64,000 nt of DNA from Streptomyces indicus (GTDB lineage Bacteria > Actinomycetota > Actinomycetes > Streptomycetales > Streptomycetaceae), in the NCBI RefSeq assembly GCF_900100315.1, contig NZ_FNFF01000002.1, positions 124,001-188,000 on the forward strand, in the 5' to 3' direction. Each line of letters opens with the position of its first letter. Position 1 is the first letter of the stretch. A program made the translations under genes and the position numbers. Below are positions 57,675-64,000 of this stretch, in pieces. Under the pieces are notes generated by a model. It worked only from the letters and a program-made list of their open reading frames with translations, was not told the DNA's origin and made no database searches.

Positions 57675-57875
57675 TCAGGTGAGCGCAGGCTCCGCCTGGG
57701 GTACGTCGATGAGCTCGCTGTGCGAAGCGACAGCCGTAGCCGTCAGCGCGTCGTTCTCCGCCTGGATCCGTACGAGCTCGGATTCCAGGTCCTGGACGCG
57801 CTGCTGGAGCCGTCGCATCTCGGCGAGAAGTCGCGGGTCGGTGCCGCCGACGTAACCGAGAAGCGCCTTTGCCAT
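57675..57875 (-). CDS. Small coiled-coil protein, 66 aa
   Basis: Starts MAKALLGYVGGTDPRLLAEM at ATG 57875 with GGAGGACC upstream. Residues 15-45 (RLLAEMRRLQQRVQDLESELVRIQAENDAL) form a clear heptad coiled coil. It ends with an acidic tail and is closed by its own strong terminator. No enzyme motif. Function unknown; it may be a small dimeric adaptor. The short open frame, clear ribosome site and terminator make it a real gene. Confidence 0.82.
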   Translation of the reverse strand: MAKALLGYVGGTDPRLLAEMRRLQQRVQDLESELVRIQAENDALTATAVASHSELIDVPQAEPALT

Positions 57876-58265
57876 GATGGATGGTCCTCCACACTGAGTG
57901 ACCGACCGATGCCGTGTGGGTCGGGTGGGTCGTGAGGGAAATCGCACCCGCGGCTGGCTGGCACTGCTTGTCCTGCTGCCGTTCTCACATGCCAAACAGC
58001 TAGGGTGCGCGGGGCTTCCAGCGTCTCACCAAAATGTTTGACGGTCAACACGATCACGCCCCGTATCGGCGGGCAAACCCGGGGGCACAGCGCCGCGAAC
58101 CTGTCGGCGGTGCTCTCCTGCGGGGCCCCGGGGGCGTGGAGATCTTCGTTATCGCGCAGCCTTGCACGACCTGCCGTTCTTGGCAACCACCAGGTCATTT
58201 CTGCCCCGCACAGTTGCCGGCGGCATCTGCCGAAGGCCCGCTCCGAGGTCACGGCGCCGTGACCG
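57876..58265. other. 390-base gap before acylphosphatase
   Basis: No gene or hairpin that can be defended. A minus-strand TTGACC at about 58044-58049 could be the -35 of the 66-aa gene, but no -10 of quality follows. Confidence 0.45.
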
Positions 58266-58547
58266 TCAGCGGATGGCGAAGGTCTCGTAGATGCCGCGGG
58301 GTGTGCCCCAGATCTCGGTCACTCCATCGACCCTCCCGGGTGTGTCGCCGTGCCGGAGCCAGTCCAGGAGTCCCTCACAACCGGAGCGGGTTCCCTCGGC
58401 CACGACCTGCACACGCCCGTCGTCCAAATTGAGCGCGAATCCCACGAGGCCGCCGATCTCCAGCGCTTTCGCCCTGGTGAACCAGCGGAACCCCACTCCC
58501 TGCACTCGTCCGCGGACCCAGGCGATCATGCGTACTTCCTCATTCAT
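58266..58547 (-). CDS. acyP: Acylphosphatase
   Basis: 93-residue acylphosphatase hydrolysing acyl phosphates. [15 protein letters not shown] holds the phosphate loop and catalytic Arg; the catalytic Asn is in [16 protein letters not shown] 58547 gives [11 protein letters not shown]; the internal ATG 58529 has the better-spaced GAGGAA, so an 87-residue product is possible. It is divergent from the CAP-domain gene. Confidence 0.93.
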   Translation of the reverse strand: MNEEVRMIAWVRGRVQGVGFRWFTRAKALEIGGLVGFALNLDDGRVQVVAEGTRSGCEGLLDWLRHGDTPGRVDGVTEIWGTPRGIYETFAIR

Positions 58548-58694
58548 GTGGGAAAGCTAACCGGCCAATTCCTCTCGGAGCACTTCGCCCCCATCTGTCA
58601 TCGCGTACAGTCGCGAAAGATGAGCCTCACTCGTTCGGGTGACTCACGCAGACCGCAAGAACGATTTTCACTGAACCGCAGGGAAGGCCGGGAG

Positions 58695-59570
58695 ATGGGA
58701 CGCCACCGACGCGTCGCCGCCGGGGAACAGCAGCACCGCACGGCGACGACTGGCACCGGCGGATCGCACCGTCGCAAGAAGCGCGCCGTCAAGCCCGTGC
58801 GCACGGGCCTGCTCGGTGTCTCCGCGGCCGTGGCCATCGGCGCCATAGCGGTCGCCTCGGGTGTGCTGCCGGGCACCGAGAACTACAAGTTCGGCGCTGA
58901 CGGCTCCCCCGACAAGGTGCAGGCCGCCGACACCACCAGCGATGTCCAGTCGCAGGGCGGCGCCTCGAAGACACCGGAGCGGCAGACGGAGGAGGCCAGC
59001 CGCGACGAGCAGCGCCCGTCGCCCTCGGCGAGCGCCTCGAAGCCGGCCGCGAAGCCCACGCCGACCCCGTCGCGTACGGCCGAGGAGTCCGACGAGTCGC
59101 CGAAGGACTCCGGCGGCAAGGCCGAGAAGCCGGCCGAGGAGAAGACCAAGGCTCCCGAGAAGAAGCCCGCCGCCCCGGCCGCCCCGGACACGCAGTCCGG
59201 TGCCGAGGCGCAGGTCCTCGCCCTGGTCAACCAGGAGCGCGCGCAGGCGGGCTGCCAGCCGGTGAAGGCGGACGCCGAACTGGCCGAGCTGGCCTCGGAC
59301 TTCAGCGCCGACATGGCCTCGCGCGGCTTCTTCGACCACACCGACCCCGACGGCGACACCCCCTGGGACCGCGCGGACGCGGTCGGCATAGCGAACCTGG
59401 GCGGCGAGAACATCGCCCGCGGCCAGGCCAACGCCCAGTCGGTCATGGACTCCTGGATGGACAGCCCGGGCCACCGCGCCAACATCCTCAACTGCGAGTA
59501 CAAGACCCTCGGCGTCGGCGCCCACTTCGGCGCGGGCGGGCCGTGGTGGACGCAGGACTTCGGTTTCTGA
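58695..59570 (+). CDS. Secreted CAP-domain (SCP/PR-1-like) protein
   Basis: 291 residues. MGRHRRVAAGEQ begins at ATG 58695 with a GGAAGG ribosome site. A basic N-terminus and hydrophobic signal (LLGVSAAVAIGAIAVASGVL) precede a long Ser/Lys/Pro/Glu linker. The CAP domain is at about residues 165-291 (QVLALVNQERAQAGCQPV, GFFDHTDPDGDTPWDRA, GGENIARGQANAQSVMDSWM, SPGHRANILNCEYKTLGVG). Probably exported and wall- or medium-located; the activity of bacterial CAP proteins is mostly unknown. Confidence 0.92.
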   Translation: MGRHRRVAAGEQQHRTATTGTGGSHRRKKRAVKPVRTGLLGVSAAVAIGAIAVASGVLPGTENYKFGADGSPDKVQAADTTSDVQSQGGASKTPERQTEEASRDEQRPSPSASASKPAAKPTPTPSRTAEESDESPKDSGGKAEKPAEEKTKAPEKKPAAPAAPDTQSGAEAQVLALVNQERAQAGCQPVKADAELAELASDFSADMASRGFFDHTDPDGDTPWDRADAVGIANLGGENIARGQANAQSVMDSWMDSPGHRANILNCEYKTLGVGAHFGAGGPWWTQDFGF

Positions 59571-59584
59571 GCCCGAGAGCTTCG

Positions 59585-59627
59585 TACGCGAGCGGCGCCG
59601 GTCTTCATGACCGGCGCCGCTCGCGTA
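59585..59627. terminator. Perfect 19-bp hairpin between CAP-domain gene and mutM
   Basis: Arms 59585-59603 and 59609-59627 are exact complements (including GCGAGCGGCGCCGGTC) with loop TTCAT; bidirectional. Confidence 0.92.
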
Positions 59628-59648
59628 TGAATGTTTGTGTATCCGGGG

Positions 59649-60503
59649 CTACGGCCGGGGCGGGCGCTGGCAGCGGGGGCAGAAATAGCTGGACCGGTTC
59701 ATCCAGGGGCGGCGGCGCATCGGCGTCGCACACCGACGGCAGGGCAGCCCTTCCCTGCCGTACGCGTCGAGCGAGCGCTCGAAGTAGCCGGACTCGCCGT
59801 TCACGTTGACGTACAGGCTGTCGAAGCTGGTGCCGCCGACGGCGAGTGCCGCGTTCATCACGTCCCGGATGTGGCCGAGGAGTTCGGCGGTACGAGGACG
59901 CGTGAAGGTGGCGGTCGGCCGCTCGTAGTGCAGCTTCGCGCGCCAGAGCGCCTCGTCGGCGTAGATGTTGCCCACCCCGCTGATCAGCGACTGGTCGAGC
60001 AGGGCGCGCTTGATGGTGGTCCGCTTGCGGCGCAGCGCCTCGTGGAAGGCCGCGTCGTCGAAGCCGGGGTCGAGCGGGTCGCGGGCGATGTGCGCGATCA
60101 CGTCCGGGAGCCCGTCCCCGGTGTTCTCGTGCAGCGAGAGCCCGCCGAAGGTCCGCTGGTCGACGAAGCGCAGCTCGGTCCCCTGGTCGTCGTCGAACCC
60201 GACCCGGATCCGCAGATGCTTCTCGTCGGGGGCGCCCTCCGGCTGCACGAGCAGCTGACCGCTCATCCCGAGGTGGGCGAGCACGGAGTACGAGGCGTCG
60301 GCCAGCGGCAGCCACAGGTACTTGCCGCGCCGCTGGGCCAGCCCGATGCGATGCCCCTTGAGCCGCGCGGAGAAGTCACCCCCGCCGGCGACATGCCGCC
60401 GCACGGCACGCGGATGCAGCACGTCCACGTCGGTCACCACCCGCCCACTGACCCAACGCTCAAGCCCACGACGCACGACTTCGACTTCCGGAAGTTCAGG
60501 CAC
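59649..60503 (-). CDS. mutM: Formamidopyrimidine-DNA glycosylase MutM
   Basis: DNA repair glycosylase/AP lyase for 8-oxoguanine. It has 284 residues: catalytic N-terminus [20 protein letters not shown], the loop LGMSGQLLV, helix-two-turn-helix [20 protein letters not shown], and a C-terminal zinc finger [20 protein letters not shown] followed by CPRC. GTG 60503 precedes the essential Pro. Downstream of rnc on the same strand after about 200 bases. Confidence 0.96.
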   Translation of the reverse strand: MPELPEVEVVRRGLERWVSGRVVTDVDVLHPRAVRRHVAGGGDFSARLKGHRIGLAQRRGKYLWLPLADASYSVLAHLGMSGQLLVQPEGAPDEKHLRIRVGFDDDQGTELRFVDQRTFGGLSLHENTGDGLPDVIAHIARDPLDPGFDDAAFHEALRRKRTTIKRALLDQSLISGVGNIYADEALWRAKLHYERPTATFTRPRTAELLGHIRDVMNAALAVGGTSFDSLYVNVNGESGYFERSLDAYGREGLPCRRCATPMRRRPWMNRSSYFCPRCQRPPRP

Positions 60504-60706
60504 GCCTCAGATTCTCCCGCATGCCTGCGGACAGTCGTGCCGCTATGTCTGCGGGCAGTCGTGCCGCAGGGCGGCGCGGGTGGGCGCAGCCCCGGACTGC
60601 GGCGCGACTGCCGATCACGCAAACTGTCGCAACGTAAGGCAGGAAATGACCGACGGCCCGTCACCGGAACGAATCCGGCGACGAGCCGTCGTACAAGCAA
60701 AGCGCA

Positions 60707-61501
60707 CTACGCAGTAGCAGCGTCCGCCTCAGCGGAGGCAGAAGCAGCAGCCTCAGCCTCCGCAGCCTTCGCCCGCTCATCCGCAGCCGTCCGAATCGCC
60801 CGCCAAGCCGACTCCGCCGCCTGCTGCTCCGCTTCCTTCTTGCTGCGGCCGGTGCCGGTGCCGTACGAGACGCCTCCGACGCGGGCGGCAGCTGTGAAGG
60901 TCTTCTCGTGGTCCGGGCCGGTCTCCGAGACCAGGTACTCGGGCACGCCGAGTCCCTCCGTCGCGGTGAGCTCCTGGAGGCTGGTCTTCCAGTCCAGGCC
61001 GGCGCCGAGCGAGGAGGACTTCTCGATCAGGGGGTCGAAGAGCCGGTGGACCAGCTCGGAAGCCGCGTCCAGACCCTGGTCGAGATAGACCGCGCCGATC
61101 ACCGCTTCAAGGGTGTCGGCGAGGATGGATGCCTTGTCCCGGCCGCCCGTGCCCTCTTCACCGCGGCCGAGCCGGATGAAGGAACCGAGGTCGAGCCCAC
61201 GGCCCACCTCCGCCAGCGCACGCGAATTGACCACCGCGGCCCGCAACTTGGCCAGCTGGCCTTCGGGCAGGTCGGGGTGGGTGCGGTACAGCGTGTCCGT
61301 GACGACGAGGCCGAGCACGGAGTCCCCGAGGAACTCCAGACGCTCGTTGGTCGGCAGACCGCCGTTCTCGTATGCGTAGGAACGGTGGGTCAGAGCACGC
61401 ACCAGAAGGGCGGACTCGACCTGGTAGCCGAGCCGCCCTTCCAGAAGCGTGTGGGACGAGGCCGTGTTCTCCGTCTGCTTTTTGTTCGACGGTTCAGACA
61501 T
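60707..61501 (-). CDS. rnc: Ribonuclease III
   Basis: Double-strand-specific RNase; in S. coelicolor the same gene is absB, a global regulator of antibiotic synthesis. It has 264 residues: RNase III domain with signature [18 protein letters not shown] and [16 protein letters not shown], dsRNA-binding domain with [16 protein letters not shown] and [20 protein letters not shown], and an Ala/Glu-rich tail. ATG 61501 after GAGAGG. Follows rpmF. Confidence 0.96.
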   Translation of the reverse strand: MSEPSNKKQTENTASSHTLLEGRLGYQVESALLVRALTHRSYAYENGGLPTNERLEFLGDSVLGLVVTDTLYRTHPDLPEGQLAKLRAAVVNSRALAEVGRGLDLGSFIRLGRGEEGTGGRDKASILADTLEAVIGAVYLDQGLDAASELVHRLFDPLIEKSSSLGAGLDWKTSLQELTATEGLGVPEYLVSETGPDHEKTFTAAARVGGVSYGTGTGRSKKEAEQQAAESAWRAIRTAADERAKAAEAEAAASASAEADAATA

Positions 61502-61520
61502 CGTGCCTCTCACCAGCCGC

Positions 61521-61694
61521 TCAGACCTCGAGGACCTGGCGCTTGTTGTAGGTGCCGCAAGACGGGCACGCAATGTGCTGCTGCTTGGGCTCCTGGCAGC
61601 GCTCGCACGCAACCAGGGTGGGGACCGCAGCCTTCCACTGCGACCGGCGGTGGCGCGTGTTGCTGCGCGACATCTTCCGCTTCGGAACAGCCAC
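61521..61694 (-). CDS. rpmF: 50S ribosomal protein L32
   Basis: 57-residue zinc-type L32. GTG 61694, preceded by AGGAGAAG, reads [20 protein letters not shown], then [20 protein letters not shown] with the two CxxC pairs, ending YNKRQVLEV. It lies between the DUF177 gene (two-base gap) and rnc, the common DUF177-rpmF-rnc order. Confidence 0.96.
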   Translation of the reverse strand: MAVPKRKMSRSNTRHRRSQWKAAVPTLVACERCQEPKQQHIACPSCGTYNKRQVLEV

Positions 61695-61696
61695 GG

Positions 61697-62317
61697 CTAC
61701 TTCTCCTGCTTCTCGTCGACGCCCGCTTCAGCTTCGGCGCCGCTCATCTCGTCCTTCTCGCCGCTCTGGAGCGAACCGGCGAGTCCCTGCAATGCCGCCC
61801 AACGGATGTCGACGGCGTCGTGGTGGTGGTCCGGGTTCTCGTTCAGGTTCATTCCGCACTCGGCGCAAAGACCTGCACAGTCCTCCCGGCACACCGGCTG
61901 CATCGGCAGTGCGAGCACCACCGCATCACGCAGCACGGGTTCGAGGTCGAAGAGTCCGTCCTCGAGGGGGATGATCTCCTCGTCCTCCTCGGCGTCGTCG
62001 CCCGGCTCCGCGTGCTTGCGGCCCCGGTCGTCGGCGTCGGGGTACGAGAACATCTCCTGGAAGTCCGCATCGAGCTGCTGCTCGACCGGCTCCAGACACC
62101 TTACGCACTCCCCCTCGGCCCGTGCACGGGCGGTGCCTGTGACAAGCACCCCTTCCATCACCGATTCGAGGCGGAGCTCGAGCTCCACCGGGGTGCCCGC
62201 GGGCACTCCGATGACACCCTTGATGCCGAGGATCTCATCCCCGGCGGGCGCCTCCACGGTGCGGGAAATGCGCTGCATGGCACCGGGACGCCGGCCCAGC
62301 TCGTGTGTGTCGAACAC
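61697..62317 (-). CDS. DUF177 (YceD-family) protein
   Basis: Protein linked to 23S rRNA metabolism, conserved upstream of rpmF. From GTG 62317 it has 206 residues: [36 protein letters not shown], an acidic loop, [20 protein letters not shown] with clustered Cys, and an acidic tail. GTG 62317 has no ribosome site. Homologous sequence seems to begin 11 codons earlier (LNGRLDHRNPL) at a CTG at 62350, which has AGGAAAAG at good spacing. The true start may be that CTG. Confidence 0.9.
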   Translation of the reverse strand: MFDTHELGRRPGAMQRISRTVEAPAGDEILGIKGVIGVPAGTPVELELRLESVMEGVLVTGTARARAEGECVRCLEPVEQQLDADFQEMFSYPDADDRGRKHAEPGDDAEEDEEIIPLEDGLFDLEPVLRDAVVLALPMQPVCREDCAGLCAECGMNLNENPDHHHDAVDIRWAALQGLAGSLQSGEKDEMSGAEAEAGVDEKQEK

Positions 62318-62565
62318 GAGAGGGTTGCGGTGGTCGAGGCGGCCGTTCAGGGCTTTTCCTGCTTTCGAATCATGGAAGTCGAGAGGCGGCTGCCGACGCT
62401 TCGAAGCGGGCAGCCGAGATCGCGGGCGTATGCGCGACCGAAGAGCCAGGATACTGGACCTTTCGCTCTCGGCCCAATCCGGTCCTCGGAGACCGTCCGG
62501 AGGCCCGCCGTCAGGCCCCTTCCGAGACCCGCGCGCGGACCGGACCGGCCCCCGGCCCGGGCCCG

Positions 62566-63714
62566 TCAGTTCTGGCCGCGCCCCTGCTCGTACTGACGCA
62601 GCTGGTCGACGCTGATCATGCTCGTGTCGAAGAGGCTGGTCTCGTCGAGCGCCGAGGGCTGCGGCTGGTGCTGGTGCGACTGACCGTCTTCCTGCCCGTA
62701 GCCGCCGGTCTGGTCGTAGCCCTGCTGCTGGTAGCCGTACGGGTCCTGCTGGTGCGACTGCTGCTGGTACGCGTACGGGTCGGTCTGACCGTAGCCGCCG
62801 GACTGGTCGTAGCCCTGCTGCTGGTAGCCGTACGGGTCCTGCTGGTGCGACTGCTGCTGGTAGCCGTAGGGGTCCTGCTGGTACGGGTCCTGCTGGTAGG
62901 CGGCCTGGGGCGGGACGCCGGGCTGCTGCGGGGCCTCGGGGCGGTGGGACGCATCGGACTGCCGGGAAGCCCCCGACTGTCGGGGGGTCTCGGGCTCCGG
63001 CTCGGCGAGGTCCGCGAGGAAGTCGGCGTCCGTGGTCTGCTGCTGCGGCAGCGCGTCCAGGCGGCTGAGATCGTCCGTGGCGATGCGGCCCTGGAGCTTC
63101 TGCCGGCCGCGGCCGACCGCCTCCAGGGTCTTGGCCAGGACCGCCTCGAAGGCGCCGAGCTTGCCGTCCACGTACGCGTCGGCGTTCTGCCGCTGGGTCT
63201 GCGGGTCGAGGCTGCGCTCGGGGGCCTCGGTGAAGTCCGGGTCCTCGTAACCCTGCTCGTCCAGGCCCTGGCCCGTGCCGAGCAGCTTCTCGCGGCCGCG
63301 GCCGACCGAGCCGAGGGTCTTGGTGAGGACGACCTCGAAGTTGGCGAGCTTGGAGTCGACGTACTCGTCGGCCTCCGCCTTGATCTCCTCGGCCTCCTGG
63401 CGAGCGGCCGCGAGGATGCGCTCGGCCTCCTCCTGGGACTGGCGGGCGATCGCGGTGTCGGAGATCAGCGAGCCGCGCTCGGCGCGGGCCGACTCCACGA
63501 TCCGCTCCGCCTCCTGACGGGCCTGCTCGACCAGCTGCTCACTGCCGCCGAGCACCTGCTGCGCCTGGGCGAGCGAGCCGGGCAGCGCGCCGCGCACCTC
63601 CTCCAGCATCGCGAGCAGGTCGGCGCGGTTGACCACGCACGAGGCGGACATCGGCATCGATCTGGCGCCCTCGACCGCCTCGACGATCTCGTCGAGCTTC
63701 TTCTGCACGTCCAC
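62566..63714 (-). CDS. DivIVA-like coiled-coil cell-division protein
   Basis: 382-residue polar protein. Residues 1-170 contain helical coiled-coil segments (SEQLVEQARQEAERIVESAR, SQEEAERILAAARQEAEEIK) typical of the DivIVA/ATP-synthase-b-like family. The region after about residue 225 is a Gln/Tyr/Pro/Gly low-complexity domain with a 31-residue repeat. GTG 63714; a second GTG two codons in is possible. A cell-division or polar-scaffold role is inferred from the family and the position next to coaD. Confidence 0.85.
   Translation of the reverse strand: MDVQKKLDEIVEAVEGARSMPMSASCVVNRADLLAMLEEVRGALPGSLAQAQQVLGGSEQLVEQARQEAERIVESARAERGSLISDTAIARQSQEEAERILAAARQEAEEIKAEADEYVDSKLANFEVVLTKTLGSVGRGREKLLGTGQGLDEQGYEDPDFTEAPERSLDPQTQRQNADAYVDGKLGAFEAVLAKTLEAVGRGRQKLQGRIATDDLSRLDALPQQQTTDADFLADLAEPEPETPRQSGASRQSDASHRPEAPQQPGVPPQAAYQQDPYQQDPYGYQQQSHQQDPYGYQQQGYDQSGGYGQTDPYAYQQQSHQQDPYGYQQQGYDQTGGYGQEDGQSHQHQPQPSALDETSLFDTSMISVDQLRQYEQGRGQN
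62698..62883. repeat. Two 93-bp tandem units in the Gln/Tyr-rich domain
   Basis: Units 62698-62790 and 62791-62883 encode a 31-residue repeat made of YQQQ, HQQDPYG and GYDQ-GGYGQ blocks on the minus strand. Shorter QQDPY repeats continue past 62883. Confidence 0.85.
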
Positions 63715-63821
63715 CGTGGCTCGCCGCTTTCTGGAACTGGTTGGGAGACGGACGGCACGACTGTACGGCCACGGGGTGCGCCCGCGACACCAACTGACGG
63801 GCCGTCAGCTCCGGGGAGGTC

Positions 63822-64000
63822 TCAGCGCTCCTTGGCGAGGCGCTCCGTGAGCGCTTCGAGCACCACCGGCGGGACGAGGTGCGCCACGTCGCCACCCCAG
63901 GCCGCGACCTCCTTGACGAGCGAGGAGGACAGGAAGCTGTAGGTGGGGTTGGTGGGGACGAAGAGGGTCTCCACGCCCGAGAGCCCGTTGTTCATCTGGG
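63822..64000 (-). CDS. coaD: Phosphopantetheine adenylyltransferase CoaD (5' part beyond window)
   Basis: Only the last 59 codons are present: [54 protein letters not shown] and a stop at 63822. They match the C-terminus of CoaD, which makes dephospho-CoA from 4'-phosphopantetheine. The start lies to the right of base 64000. About 100 bases separate it from the DivIVA-like gene. Confidence 0.93.
   Translation of the reverse strand, partial: QMNNGLSGVETLFVPTNPTYSFLSSSLVKEVAAWGGDVAHLVPPVVLEALTERLAKER

Overview
This window is a high-GC chromosomal segment of a Streptomyces species. The evidence is GC-biased codon use, GTG starts, alanine/glutamate tails on ribosomal proteins, and streptomycete markers: the sporulation sigma factor whiG, the regulator nsdA, four clustered signal peptidases (sipWXYZ) and a glcP-type sugar permease. 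Gene order is core housekeeping from a thiamine transporter at the left edge to coaD at the right edge, both cut by the window.

Layout. 1-2263: thiamine-binding lipoprotein under a TPP riboswitch, and rlmN. 2434-5616: a small accessory patch with an unknown gene, a lower-GC HNH-nuclease-like gene carrying a TTA codon, a nested stem-loop, gene debris and a 5'-truncated glycerophosphodiesterase. 5663-11068: cdsA, frr, pyrH, tsf, rpsB (translation and lipid precursor genes). 11347-18713: an M23-like secreted protein, a TetR regulator, whiG, dprA, comM, a YraN protein, a DUF2469 protein and a Nudix hydrolase. 18703-25176: sipZ, sipY, sipX, sipW, rplS, trmD, rimM, khpA, rpsP. 25525-30936: SprT-like protein, proS, a methyltransferase and ftsH.

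31070-39135: a complete yhf-type cluster of eight genes on one strand (yhfZ, yhfY, yhfU, yhfT, php, yhfS, yhfX, yhfW). It lies between ftsH and ffh and ends at a strong hairpin. An almost identical 22-bp sequence occurs upstream of yhfZ and of yhfY and is the best candidate operator. The cluster combines a membrane protein, a PRD-domain protein, two PLP enzymes of different folds, a phosphotriesterase-like hydrolase and a phosphopentomutase-like enzyme. This suggests uptake and breakdown of an unidentified, possibly phosphorylated, substrate. It is the most interesting system in the window.

39225-64000: ffh, glnD, glnK and amtB (nitrogen control, with GlnR-like boxes before amtB), nsdA, a primase/polymerase-like protein, ftsY, a cytosine-permease-like transporter, a flavin oxidoreductase, glcP, smc, a small coiled-coil protein, acylphosphatase, a CAP-domain secreted protein, mutM, rnc, rpmF, a DUF177 protein, a DivIVA-like coiled-coil protein and the end of coaD. 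No rRNA, tRNA, CRISPR array or intact insertion sequence was seen.
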